Shown here piece after piece: positions 42,320 to 51,368 of a DNA stretch of 54,042 nt; the first letter of the stretch is position 1, and every line of letters starts with the position of its first letter. Source of the stretch: Sulfurimonas sp. (GTDB taxonomy: Bacteria; Campylobacterota; Campylobacteria; Campylobacterales; Sulfurimonadaceae); the NCBI RefSeq assembly GCF_023229025.1, contig NZ_JALOAA010000014.1, positions 1 through 54,042 on the forward strand, in the 5' to 3' direction. The notes below the pieces were generated by a model. It was not told where the DNA came from, made no database searches, and saw only the letters and a list, made by a program, of their open reading frames with translations. A program made the translations under genes and the position numbers.

Positions 42320-44205
42320 CTTCCTTTAAAATTTGCTTTTTTTGCATCAATCTTTATAAATATATGTAAAATCTCGATAGCTGCCGGAGTAATTCCGCTT
42401 ATCTGCGAAGCTGCTTGGAGTGTCGGAGGATTATAAGTCTCAAGTTTTTCAACTATCTCTCTGCTTAGTCCACTGATTTTTCTAAAATCAAACTCTTGCG
42501 GTATCTCAATTTTGAGATACTTTTTCATCTTCTGAATCTCCTCGCTTTGTTTATCTATATAGCGTGCATATTTTCCCTCAACTAAAATCTCCTCTTTTAT
42601 GTATAACTCATATTTTTCTAATTCCGGAACAATTTTTACCATTTTTTCTATATCAAAACTCTTTCTTGCTACTAGTTGTTGTGCGGTAATACTATCTTTT
42701 ATCTTCTCTTCACCCATACTCTCTAAAACAGCTAGAAACTCTTTGTTTGGAGTAAAAACAGTCTCGTTTAAAAGCTTTAGACCCTCTTGAATCTGCTTAT
42801 CTTTTGCTTTTACTTTTGCATAAACCTCATCGTCAATAAGTCCAAGAGCGTGTCCATAACGGCTAAGTCTTGTATCTGCCGACTCTTCACGCAATAGCAG
42901 CCTGTATTCAGCTCGTGATGTAAACATGCGGTATGGCTCTTTTGTACCTTTTGTAACTAAATCATCTATCAAAACACCTATATATGCTTCATCTCTTCGC
43001 AGTACAAGAGGCTCTTTTCCCTGCAGACTTAGAGTTGCGTTTATGCCGGCCATAAGACCTTGTGCAGCAGCTTCCTCATAACCTGTTGTTCCGTTTATCT
43101 GCCCTGCAAGATAGAGGCTTTTTATCTTTTTAGTCTCTAGTGAGTGCTTAAGCTCTCTTGGATCTACAAAATCGTACTCTATGGCATAACCATAACGAAC
43201 TATCTTTGCATTTTCCATACCTTTGACTGAGTGAATCATCTGCTGTTGAACATCAGGCGGAAGCGATGTGCTTAAGCCGTTTATATAGCACTCTGTATTT
43301 TCTCTTGTTTGAGGCTCTATAAAAAGATGGTGTCTATCTTTATCTCTAAAACGGTTTACTTTATCCTCAATACTTGGGCAATATCTTGCTCCCGTTCCAC
43401 TAATCTGCCCCGTAAAGAGCGGGGCGCGGTAGAAGTTACTCTCTATTATGTTATGGGTATCTTCATTTGTATAAGCGATAAAACATGGAATCTGCTTTTT
43501 AGTTTTTCTAAACTCATCACGGTCGGTTCTAAAGCTAAAAGGATTTGGAACTTCATCTCCATCTTGCTTCTCCATAACCGAAAAGTCAATAGTTGAGGCA
43601 TCAACTCTCGCACATGTTCCGGTTTTTAACCTCTCCATCTCAAAACCGCATGCCTTAAGTGAGTGGCTAAGTCCTATACTAGTCTGCTCCCCAAAACGCC
43701 CTCCTTCTTGCTGTATCTCTCCTACATGTATAATGCCGCGTAAAAAAGTCCCGCTTGTTATAATTACTTTTTTAGCCCTATACTCATTTAAAAGATTAGT
43801 TTTTACCCCTTTTGCCTCGCCCTCTTCAATGATAAGCGACTCTACCATCTCCTGAACTAGCTCAAGGTTTGGTGTAGTCAGTATCTTGTTTCTAGCAATC
43901 ACGCGGTATCTGTCCATATCTATCTGCGCGCGGCTTCCACGAACGGCTGGACCTTTTGTGTGGTTAAGTATGCGAAACTGAATTCCTGCTTCATCGGTTA
44001 TAAGAGCCATCTCTCCACCAAGAGCATCTATCTCACGGACTAAATGCCCCTTTGCTAAACCACCGATTGCCGGATTACAGCTTGTCGCACCCACATTTTC
44101 GGCAAGCATTGAGATAAGTAGAGTTTTGCTACCCATTCTTGCACAACTAAGAGCTGCTTCAACTCCTGCATGCCCACCGCCGACAACTATTACATCATAA
44201 TTCAT
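42316..44205 (-). CDS. mnmG: tRNA uridine-34 5-carboxymethylaminomethyl modification enzyme
   Basis: This 629-residue FAD protein has the dinucleotide motif VIVVGGGHAGVEAALSCARMG, NPAIGGLAKGHLVREIDALGG, CPSIEDKVNRF and LAGQINGTTGYEEAAAQG, all diagnostic of MnmG (GidA). It acts with MnmE on wobble uridines. Full length with a C-terminal helical domain. It is divergent from the Sel1 gene. Confidence 0.97.
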   Translation of the reverse strand: MNYDVIVVGGGHAGVEAALSCARMGSKTLLISMLAENVGATSCNPAIGGLAKGHLVREIDALGGEMALITDEAGIQFRILNHTKGPAVRGSRAQIDMDRYRVIARNKILTTPNLELVQEMVESLIIEEGEAKGVKTNLLNEYRAKKVIITSGTFLRGIIHVGEIQQEGGRFGEQTSIGLSHSLKACGFEMERLKTGTCARVDASTIDFSVMEKQDGDEVPNPFSFRTDRDEFRKTKKQIPCFIAYTNEDTHNIIESNFYRAPLFTGQISGTGARYCPSIEDKVNRFRDKDRHHLFIEPQTRENTECYINGLSTSLPPDVQQQMIHSVKGMENAKIVRYGYAIEYDFVDPRELKHSLETKKIKSLYLAGQINGTTGYEEAAAQGLMAGINATLSLQGKEPLVLRRDEAYIGVLIDDLVTKGTKEPYRMFTSRAEYRLLLREESADTRLSRYGHALGLIDDEVYAKVKAKDKQIQEGLKLLNETVFTPNKEFLAVLESMGEEKIKDSITAQQLVARKSFDIEKMVKIVPELEKYELYIKEEILVEGKYARYIDKQSEEIQKMKKYLKIEIPQEFDFRKISGLSREIVEKLETYNPPTLQAASQISGITPAAIEILHIFIKIDAKKANFKGR

Positions 44206-44304
44206 ATATAAAATTCCACTTCTTACTTAATTAATTTATTAAAGCGAATTTTATCATTTTTGAGTATCATTTGCGTAATATATTCTAAATAATGGTTTAA
44301 ACTT

Positions 44305-44991
44305 ATGATAAAAAAAGCACACGACGCATATAACAGCCAAGACTTTAAAACTGCCTTTGAACTATATGAGCAACTCTCAGACAACGGCAATGCAGATGCT
44401 ATGACCTCCTTGGGCTACATGTACCAAAATGCGCAGGGTTGCCAAAGAGATGATGAAAAAGCACTAAAACTTTACCAAAAAGCTGCAGAGTTAAAACAGC
44501 CCTATGCACTTTATAATCTCGCCATACTCTACATGAATGGACTAGGCGGGGTTGAACATGACCAGTTTAAGGCACATGAACTCTACATGGAAGCAGCCAT
44601 TAGAGAAGTTCCACAGGCAATGTATGAGGTGGCACTTATGTTAGAGCGTGGACTTGGATGCTTGCAGAACTACTCCGAAGCTGCTTTTTGGTACGAAGAG
44701 GGAGCAAAACGCGGAAATCTTGCATCTTTTAATAATCTTGGTGTCCTATATAAAGATGGACATGGTGTTGAGATGAACGAGACAAGATGCTTTATCTGCT
44801 TTAAAAAGGCGGCTGATGGCGGACTTGCAGAGGGACTTTACAACCTTGGACTTCTCTACGATCAAGGAGTTGGATGCGAACAAAATCATGATACGGCACT
44901 TGAGTACTGTAGAAAAGCAGCCTACAAGGGGCATAAAAAAGCAAAAGAGATTATTCAAGGGCTTCAAGAAGAGGGCAAGATCGTCTTCTAA
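44305..44991 (+). CDS. Sel1-repeat protein
   Basis: This 228-residue protein has no signal peptide and is built almost wholly of about six Sel1-like repeats of 36 residues, for example GNADAMTSLGYMYQNAQG, PYALYNLAILYMNGLGG, ASFNNLGVLYKDGHGV and AEGLYNLGLLYDQGVG. Sel1 solenoids bind other proteins. Several relatives in this phylum are secreted Cys-rich proteins, but this one appears cytoplasmic. No partner is suggested by the neighbours (mnmG divergent, ribE downstream). Confidence 0.85.
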   Translation: MIKKAHDAYNSQDFKTAFELYEQLSDNGNADAMTSLGYMYQNAQGCQRDDEKALKLYQKAAELKQPYALYNLAILYMNGLGGVEHDQFKAHELYMEAAIREVPQAMYEVALMLERGLGCLQNYSEAAFWYEEGAKRGNLASFNNLGVLYKDGHGVEMNETRCFICFKKAADGGLAEGLYNLGLLYDQGVGCEQNHDTALEYCRKAAYKGHKKAKEIIQGLQEEGKIVF

Positions 44992-45050
44992 ATTTATAAC
45001 GCTATGGCAATAAAGCTAGCCTCTTTGAAGCAGAAATAAAAGGAAAACAT

Positions 45051-45662
45051 ATGTTTACTGGACTAATACGTGAAATTGCACATGTTAAAAGCTTAGCAGG
45101 AAGCACACTTAGCCTTCGTGCCAAACATAAAGCTAAGATTGGCGATTCAATCGCCATAAATGGAGCATGTTTGACTGTCATAAGAGTAGAGCATGACGGC
45201 TTTAGTGTTGAACTCTCTCCTGAGAGCCAGAGTGTTTTGGCGATGGAGAACTTCAAAAACGAGGTTCATATAGAGCCTGCCATGATGATGGGAGATAGAT
45301 TTGAAGGGCACATTGTTCAAGGGCATATAGATGCTATTGGCGAGATAAAAGAGATAAAAAACAGCGGCAACTCCTTTGATGTTTTTATAAAAGTTGAGAA
45401 AAAATTTATCCCCTACATTATCCCCAAAGGCTCCATAACAGTTGATGGTGTAAGCCTAACTGTAAACGAGGTGTTTGACGATAGCTTTAGACTTACCATA
45501 ATACCGCACACTATGAAAGAGACTCTCTTTAAAAATTATCGCAGAGGCTCTCATGTAAATATTGAGACCGATATGTTTGCAAGATATGTTGAGCACATTA
45601 TCTCTCGTAAAAAAGAGACTCTTTCATGGGATGATATCGACTCCATATCAGCTAGATACTAA
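45051..45662 (+). CDS. ribE: Riboflavin synthase alpha subunit
   Basis: This 203-residue enzyme converts two 6,7-dimethyl-8-ribityllumazines into riboflavin. It starts MFTGLIREIAHVKSL, and the tandem lumazine-binding halves carry SIAINGACLTVIRV and SITVDGVSLTVNEV, with GHIVQGHIDAIGE between. AAAAGGAAAA is the ribosome site. No FMN riboswitch is visible upstream. Confidence 0.95.
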   Translation: MFTGLIREIAHVKSLAGSTLSLRAKHKAKIGDSIAINGACLTVIRVEHDGFSVELSPESQSVLAMENFKNEVHIEPAMMMGDRFEGHIVQGHIDAIGEIKEIKNSGNSFDVFIKVEKKFIPYIIPKGSITVDGVSLTVNEVFDDSFRLTIIPHTMKETLFKNYRRGSHVNIETDMFARYVEHIISRKKETLSWDDIDSISARY

Positions 45663-45665
45663 CTG

Positions 45666-45800
45666 ATGTTACATACTAAAACGAACGCGTCCGTTTTAGC
45701 AGGAGGGACAAATGTCCCTTCCAACCCCCTAAAGCTACAAAACAAAGTTTCTTTAGGAAAAACATTGTTTTTCGAGAACTACAAGGTCAAATACCAATGA
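45666..45800 (+). repeat. Four-hairpin intergenic element with a 44-codon open frame
   Basis: Four successive hairpins fill the gap between ribE and recQ: CTAAAACG/CGTTTTAG (45676-45699), GGGACA/TGTCCC (45705-45718), CCTAAAG/CTTTAGG (45728-45757) and GAAAAAC/GTTTTTC (45757-45773). One plus-strand frame from ATG 45666 to TGA 45800 is open across all four (44 residues, ending FFENYKVKYQ), and its stop overlaps the recQ start as ATGA. No ribosome site precedes this ATG. Regular hairpins in a coding-neutral gap suggest a REP-like mobile repeat rather than a gene; only one copy is in this window. Confidence 0.5.
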
Positions 45801-47572
45801 AATACAAAGCACTTAAAGATTACTTTGGGCATAACAGCTTTCGAGAGTTTCAAGAAGAGGGAGTTGATGCTATATTAAATGCTCAAGATCTGCTTATGAT
45901 TCTTCCAACGGGTGGCGGAAAATCTTTAGTTTATCAGCTTCCAACCATGTTAAGTGACGGCATAAGTATCGTTATCTCTCCTCTTATTGCTCTTATGCAA
46001 GACCAAGTAGCCTCACTTCAGGCGCAAAATATGAGTGCCCAGATGATAAGCTCTGCGCAGAGTCGTGATGAAGTAGATGAGATTATAAAAAGAGCGTATG
46101 CGGGGGAGTTAAAGTTCTTATATCTCTCGCCGGAGAGGCTCAACAGCCAAACAACACTCAGCATGCTAGGAGGTTTAAATATAAACTTTTTTGTTATTGA
46201 TGAAGCGCACTGTATCTCGCAATGGGGGCATGAGTTTCGTGATGACTACAGAGCGCTTGGAAACTTAAAAGCAAACTTCCCAAACACCCCAATCTGCGCC
46301 TTTACAGCAACCTCAACAGAGCATGTAACTCATGATATTTTAAGGGAGTTACGACTTGAGAATCCGCTGCTTTTAAAGGGTAAAGTATTTCGTAAAAATA
46401 TCTTTATCTCCGCACAAAGAAGGGTCTCCAACGGACATGAACAACTCAAGGCCTTTTTACATCGTCATAAAAAAGAGAGCGGAATCATCTATGTAAGTTC
46501 ACGAAAAAAGTGCGAGGAGCTAAGTAGCTTTCTTAATAAAAGCGGCTACAAATCTCTGCCCTATCATGCAGGATTGCCCCAGCATGTAAGGGAGCAGAAC
46601 TTCAAAATATTTGTCAACGACAAAGTTGACATCATGGTAGCAACTATCGCTTTTGGAATGGGAATAGATAAGAGCGATATCCGTTTTGTAGCCCACATGT
46701 CGCTTCCAAAATCACTTGAGAACTACTACCAAGAGATAGGACGTGCGGGGCGGGATGGCGAAGATGCAGAGGTTTTACTCCTCTTTAATGCAGCAGACCT
46801 AGCCCAACATAAAAGATTTTTGCAAGATATTCAAAACAGCGAGTACAAAGAGCATCTAAACCAGAAAATAGAGACTATTTATAAATATGCAACAGGAGAG
46901 ATTTGCTTTCACAAACAACTTGCCGACTATTTTGAAGATACGATTGATGATTGCGCAAATAGATGCGATAACTGTTTAAGTAGCGATGAAAAGAGGCAAA
47001 ACATCACAAAAGAGGCGCAAATGCTTCTAAGTGCCATCTATAAAACAGAACAAAATTTTGGTAAAAACTACATTATAGACATTCTAAGGGGCTCAAAGGA
47101 GCAGAAACTTTTGGCAAACGGTGCTGAAAAACTCTCGGTTTACGGCATCGGGATGCATCTTGCTAAAAAAGAGTGGTTTGTTATTTTAGAGAGGCTAATA
47201 GAGCTAAAAATTGTTCACTTGGGAGAATTTAGCGTTCTAAAACTCACAAATGAAGCGGCTGATATCTTAAGAGGTAAAAAAGAGCTTTTCATAAAATCTT
47301 CACGCCTTGAGATAAATATAAAAGAGAAAAAAATAAAGAGCGAGGAGACGCTTGATTTTGATGCAGAACTCTTTGAGAAGTTGCGAACAAAACGAACAGA
47401 ACTTGCAAATGAACTTCAAGTACCTGCGTATATAATCTTTTCAGATAAAGTACTTAAAAATATCGCCGCATCCAAACCACATGACAAAGATAGTATGCTT
47501 ATGGTCAACGGCATTGCACAAAAGAAGTTTGAGCAATTTGGGGAGGCATTTTTAGAGGTTTTTAACAGTTGA
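45797..47572 (+). CDS. recQ: ATP-dependent DNA helicase RecQ
   Basis: This 591-residue superfamily 2 helicase has FREFQEEGVDAILNAQD, Walker A LPTGGGKSLVYQLP, Walker B box VIDEAHCISQWGHEF, TATSTEHV, motif VI YYQEIGRAGRDG, the zinc Cys set CFHKQLADYF...CANRCDNC, an RQC winged helix (about 410-500) and a C-terminal HRDC domain. Full length. It unwinds DNA 3'-5' in recombination and fork repair. No ribosome site is near the ATG, whose context is the hairpin element. Confidence 0.96.
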   Translation: MKYKALKDYFGHNSFREFQEEGVDAILNAQDLLMILPTGGGKSLVYQLPTMLSDGISIVISPLIALMQDQVASLQAQNMSAQMISSAQSRDEVDEIIKRAYAGELKFLYLSPERLNSQTTLSMLGGLNINFFVIDEAHCISQWGHEFRDDYRALGNLKANFPNTPICAFTATSTEHVTHDILRELRLENPLLLKGKVFRKNIFISAQRRVSNGHEQLKAFLHRHKKESGIIYVSSRKKCEELSSFLNKSGYKSLPYHAGLPQHVREQNFKIFVNDKVDIMVATIAFGMGIDKSDIRFVAHMSLPKSLENYYQEIGRAGRDGEDAEVLLLFNAADLAQHKRFLQDIQNSEYKEHLNQKIETIYKYATGEICFHKQLADYFEDTIDDCANRCDNCLSSDEKRQNITKEAQMLLSAIYKTEQNFGKNYIIDILRGSKEQKLLANGAEKLSVYGIGMHLAKKEWFVILERLIELKIVHLGEFSVLKLTNEAADILRGKKELFIKSSRLEINIKEKKIKSEETLDFDAELFEKLRTKRTELANELQVPAYIIFSDKVLKNIAASKPHDKDSMLMVNGIAQKKFEQFGEAFLEVFNS

Positions 47573-47652
47573 TGTCATAAGCATGTTATCAAATTTAATA
47601 TTCTATAAAATATTTGTAATAATATAATCACTTTTTGATATACTACTTTATA

Positions 47653-47658
47653 TATAAT
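47653..47658 (+). promoter_or_regulatory. Promoter of the rhodanese-chemoreceptor gene
   Basis: TATAAT lies 18 nt before the ATG at 47677. The predicted transcript start (about 47665) is downstream of an alternative in-frame ATG at 47635, which rules that start out for this promoter. Confidence 0.55.
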
Positions 47659-47676
47659 CTTGTAGAGGTTTATCCC

Positions 47677-49890
47677 ATGAATATTTTAAAAATCTTTCTT
47701 ACCCTTGCCCTTTTTTACAGTTACTCTTTTGCAAAATCAGACACTCCTGATGCACAAACTGCTTTAAAACATGGTGTAACTCTCGTAGATACAAGCACAG
47801 CCCTCTCTTTAGAAAAAAACGGTGCAATATTTGTAGATACTAGAAAAGTTCCTGAATACGCACTTGAGAGAATATATGGCGCTATCTCTGCCTACTATGA
47901 CGAAAAGGGAGGGGATAGTAATAAAATTGCAGATTTTGACGATAGCAACGACATCTACAACAATGCAAGACTCCCAAAAGACAAAAATGAAAAGCTGATT
48001 TTTTACTGTAACGGCATAAAGTGTTGGAGATCCTACAAGGCGGCTGTTGCAAGTGTAAAAGATGGATATAAAAATGTTTTTTGGCTACAAAGCGGCATAG
48101 GTCAATGGAAAGATGATGGGTTAAAGGTTGATGGTGTCAATGTTCTCCAGATAGAAGATATTCAAGAGACAAAGGAGGATATATCCAGTTATATTGCCAT
48201 AATCTCTTTAGTTGCAATAGCCCTTGTTATTTCTCTCTTTTTTATATTTAAAATACTCGTTTACAAAGATAATCTGCTAATCTCAAAAAAACTCCTTAGC
48301 AATATATTTGTCGTAATTATTAGCATGATAGTCCTTGGCTACTTCTCTTTAAATGCTTCGCGTGGCGGAGAGAACGCGCTTGAGACAATATATGAAGATA
48401 ATTTCAAACCGCAAAATGAACTTTTTGATGCAATTAACGATTTTAACTCAATTCAAAACAATATCTCCAATGCATTAACGGGCATGATTGCTTTTGAAGG
48501 TGCTAGAATTGCACTCATTCAGACAAGAGAAAATCTAGAACTTGTAATACAAAATGTAATTAATAGCTCATTTTATAAAGATGAAGAGATAAGAAGCTCA
48601 TTTAATAAAATAATAACCGAGTATAAAACTTCAACTAAAATCTTAGATGATATAGAGCAAGCTTACAGCAAAGATAACAGAGAAGTTTTAGCAAAGATAG
48701 CTTCAAATGAGTGGGCATTAACTAGTGCAATAATAAATAAAGAGTTCAATGCCATAAAACAAAAGGTCAACAATAAAATTAAAACTATCTACAGCGAGAC
48801 CTCCTCATCTTTGGAGAAAACATTTTACAATATATTGATTTTAATACTATTTTTCATAACAGTATCGGCACTTCTAAATTTTAGACTCTACTCCTTCATA
48901 AAAAACGGTATCTCCTCAATAAGAGAGACTATTGTCTCTACTCTAAAGACACTTGATTTGTCTAACGAGAAGCCGCTTTATAAAAAAAACGATGAGCTTG
49001 GAGAAGTCTCTACCGCTTTTATAGAGTTACTTCAAGAGGTTCGCAAAGCCCTAAATGAGGCAAAAAACTCATCTGATTCAAACAGCAGACACACTCTTGA
49101 GATGAAAAACAGCGCCTCCTCAATAAGCGAAGGTGCAAACCAAGAGTTTGAGCTAGTCAATGCTACAAAAAATATGAGCGATGACATGAAAGAGAAGCTC
49201 AACACAACCACCCTTAATGTTCAGGAGACTCAAGAAGTTACGGCAAAAGCAGAGGATAATCTACAAGAACTTCAGACAAATGTTTTAGATATAGTAGATA
49301 AGATTCAACGAAATGCCCAAACAGAAGAAGATATCGCCTCTCACCTTAATCAGCTAACAAACGATGCACAAAAAATTAGTGATGTTTTAGCAATCATAGA
49401 AGATATTGCAGACAAAACAAATCTTCTAGCCCTTAACGCTGCCATAGAAGCAGCACGTGCAGGCGAACATGGAAGAGGCTTTGCAGTTGTTGCGGATGAA
49501 GTAAGAAAACTCGCTGAGAGCACTCAAAAAGCAATAGGCGAGATTTATGCAAACATAAGCATAATTATTCAATCCATAACAGATGCAAGCAACCAGATGA
49601 ATCAAAATGTTGAGAAAACAAGAGCCCTTAGTGATAACTCAGAGCTTATGAGAGAGAAACTCCAACATACGAAAGATATTATAACCTCAACTGCGGATTT
49701 GGCATCTTCATCTCTGCAAAGCACGCAAGATGTACAAGAAAAAGCGGAGCTTATTTTAAATAATATAGAATCGATAGACAAAATAGTAAATAAAAACAGA
49801 CAGAGTGCTCTTGATATCTCAACAGGCTCAAATGAGCTCTACACCATCAGTCAGACGTTAAAAACACAGCTAGATAAGTTTAAAACCTAA
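47677..49890 (+). CDS. Chemoreceptor with N-terminal periplasmic rhodanese domain
   Basis: This 737-residue protein has a signal peptide (ends near FAK-S), then a rhodanese domain (about 35-155) with VDTRKVPEYALERIYGAI and the active loop FYCNGIKCWRSYKAA, whose first Cys is the expected sulfur carrier. A membrane helix (about 170-195), a short loop and a second helix (about 205-228) precede a periplasmic four-helix-bundle region, then a third helix, a HAMP-like linker and an MCP signalling domain with the conserved tip DKTNLLALNAAIEAARAGEHGRGFAVVADEVRKLAE. I start at ATG 47677 with AGAGG upstream. It probably senses sulfur compounds and signals to CheA; the ligand is inferred. Confidence 0.9.
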   Translation: MNILKIFLTLALFYSYSFAKSDTPDAQTALKHGVTLVDTSTALSLEKNGAIFVDTRKVPEYALERIYGAISAYYDEKGGDSNKIADFDDSNDIYNNARLPKDKNEKLIFYCNGIKCWRSYKAAVASVKDGYKNVFWLQSGIGQWKDDGLKVDGVNVLQIEDIQETKEDISSYIAIISLVAIALVISLFFIFKILVYKDNLLISKKLLSNIFVVIISMIVLGYFSLNASRGGENALETIYEDNFKPQNELFDAINDFNSIQNNISNALTGMIAFEGARIALIQTRENLELVIQNVINSSFYKDEEIRSSFNKIITEYKTSTKILDDIEQAYSKDNREVLAKIASNEWALTSAIINKEFNAIKQKVNNKIKTIYSETSSSLEKTFYNILILILFFITVSALLNFRLYSFIKNGISSIRETIVSTLKTLDLSNEKPLYKKNDELGEVSTAFIELLQEVRKALNEAKNSSDSNSRHTLEMKNSASSISEGANQEFELVNATKNMSDDMKEKLNTTTLNVQETQEVTAKAEDNLQELQTNVLDIVDKIQRNAQTEEDIASHLNQLTNDAQKISDVLAIIEDIADKTNLLALNAAIEAARAGEHGRGFAVVADEVRKLAESTQKAIGEIYANISIIIQSITDASNQMNQNVEKTRALSDNSELMREKLQHTKDIITSTADLASSSLQSTQDVQEKAELILNNIESIDKIVNKNRQSALDISTGSNELYTISQTLKTQLDKFKT

Positions 49891-50651
49891 TCCATAAGAG
49901 GTTTAGCATCTGGATTGCACCCTATCTTATGCTCCATATCCACATACTTAAATCCCTCTACCTCTTGCATAGATGCCACCGTAGAGTCTCTAAACCCTTC
50001 TCCGCCGTTTACATAGATGTTAAAGCCATTGGCATAAAGTGCCAATCTTGTAGCCAGAGAGATTGAGTATGTTGTTAAAACCCCATCTTTTTTTATTATA
50101 TTTTTTATGTCACCAAAATACTCTTTTGTCCACAAAGCAGGATTTGAACTAGGAGAAAATGCATCTTGATATACTATGTCAAATTTATCGCACTTGAAAT
50201 TTCTCACATACTCTCTAGCGTCTCCAAAAAAGAGTTCTACATGTAGAGCTTCATCTTGATACAGACCGCTCTTTGTCAACTCTGAAATAATATGCCTAAA
50301 CTCTTCAAACTCCTGCGGGTAAGTAAAGTTTAGTAGTGATTTTACAAGCGAGGAGTCAAGTTCAGGGGAAAAAATATTTAATTTAATGTTGAGAGAATTT
50401 TTCTTAATGTAGTAGATAGTTGCCAAAGTATTAAACCCAAGCCCAAAGCAGATATCTAAAATATTTAGCTCCCTAGCTCCTGCTTTTAATCTAAAAGCAG
50501 GCTCTACATGCTTTATGAGCGACTCATAAAGTGCACCATCTTTCGTGGAGTGGTAATGTTCACCATACTCCTTCGAGTAAGCCGTATAACTGCCATCCCC
50601 ACTTAAGACCATTGAGTGAAGTTCGTCATTAAAGTTTTTCATTTTGTCCAT
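49887..50651 (-). CDS. mnmD: tRNA 5-methylaminomethyl-2-thiouridine methyltransferase, MnmD (MnmC N-terminal domain)
   Basis: This 254-residue stand-alone form of the MnmC methylase domain methylates nm5s2U to mnm5s2U at tRNA position 34, downstream of MnmG. It has the SAM loop LDICFGLGFNTLATIYY, the acid VELFFGDAREYV, the family motif VYQDAFSPSSNPALWTKEYF and LTTYS. The FAD oxidase half of MnmC is absent. The start overlaps the stop of the glycosylase gene (TAATG), and the end overlaps the convergent chemoreceptor by 4 bp. Confidence 0.93.
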   Translation of the reverse strand: MDKMKNFNDELHSMVLSGDGSYTAYSKEYGEHYHSTKDGALYESLIKHVEPAFRLKAGARELNILDICFGLGFNTLATIYYIKKNSLNIKLNIFSPELDSSLVKSLLNFTYPQEFEEFRHIISELTKSGLYQDEALHVELFFGDAREYVRNFKCDKFDIVYQDAFSPSSNPALWTKEYFGDIKNIIKKDGVLTTYSISLATRLALYANGFNIYVNGGEGFRDSTVASMQEVEGFKYVDMEHKIGCNPDAKPLMD

Positions 50652-51319
50652 TATATATTAAATATTTTTTCATACTGCTCTACTCTAAAATCCAGAGTAC
50701 TGTAGTTAGGATTTATAGCTCTTTTTTGTTTAAAAGTAGGATTTGCTCCTATAGAGCGGTTGGCGGCATTGGAGGGAGAGATTAGTGAGTAGGTGGTAAT
50801 AACTCGGCTATCAATTGTAAATGTATGCTTACGCAGATTCTCATCTGCGCACTTTTGCAGCTTAAGTTCGTGGGTTTTGAGTTGTTGTTTGAAAAAAAAC
50901 TCAGGTCCATTTTTAGAGCCGCCGCCGGTAAAAATGAGAGTGTGAATATTTTTATAGGTTTTTATAAAGCCTACTAAGTCCCGCAAAACTACATTTTGTA
51001 TGCCAATATCGCTGGCATCTATTTTATATCTCTCACAAGAGTCTACAATATCGCAAATCCCTATACGCTTTTTTATTAAAAATGCTTTTCTTTGAGCTAC
51101 TGCCTCTTTGGAGTTGTCAAACAAAAGATCTAAGTCATAGATGCGATTAAGCGCTTGCCATAAAAGATTATCTTGCGAACCATAACAAAAGTCCACATCT
51201 TGAGGCTTTAGCTGCTGCATAGAAAATCGAGGCGGCGGAAGTGTTCCCACGATTACTTTTTGTGTATTTAAGTCTAAAAAAACATCATATGGATGATAGT
51301 GTTTAAAAGGAGATTTCAT
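50651..51319 (-). CDS. Uracil-DNA glycosylase superfamily protein
   Basis: This 222-residue protein has the UDG-fold opening strand and loop VIVGTLPPPRF followed by DFCYGSQDNLLWQALNRIY, which resembles the Mug/TDG-type GT-P...Y-S-x-x-N-x-x-W pattern. A C-terminal SPSNAANRSIG loop takes the DNA-intercalation position. Possible roles are removal of uracil or mismatched bases; the subfamily has little experimental data that I know of. It precedes mnmD with a TAATG overlap. Confidence 0.7.
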   Translation of the reverse strand: MKSPFKHYHPYDVFLDLNTQKVIVGTLPPPRFSMQQLKPQDVDFCYGSQDNLLWQALNRIYDLDLLFDNSKEAVAQRKAFLIKKRIGICDIVDSCERYKIDASDIGIQNVVLRDLVGFIKTYKNIHTLIFTGGGSKNGPEFFFKQQLKTHELKLQKCADENLRKHTFTIDSRVITTYSLISPSNAANRSIGANPTFKQKRAINPNYSTLDFRVEQYEKIFNI

Positions 51320-51368
51320 CTAAGCATTATACAAAAGCAAATTAAACACAATCCACTTTGAATAGGTA

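Noticed and set aside
45676..45699. Inverted repeat considered as an integron attC site
   Set aside because: The ends do not carry the GTTRRRY/RYYYAAC core, no integrase is nearby, and the element contains three more unrelated hairpins.
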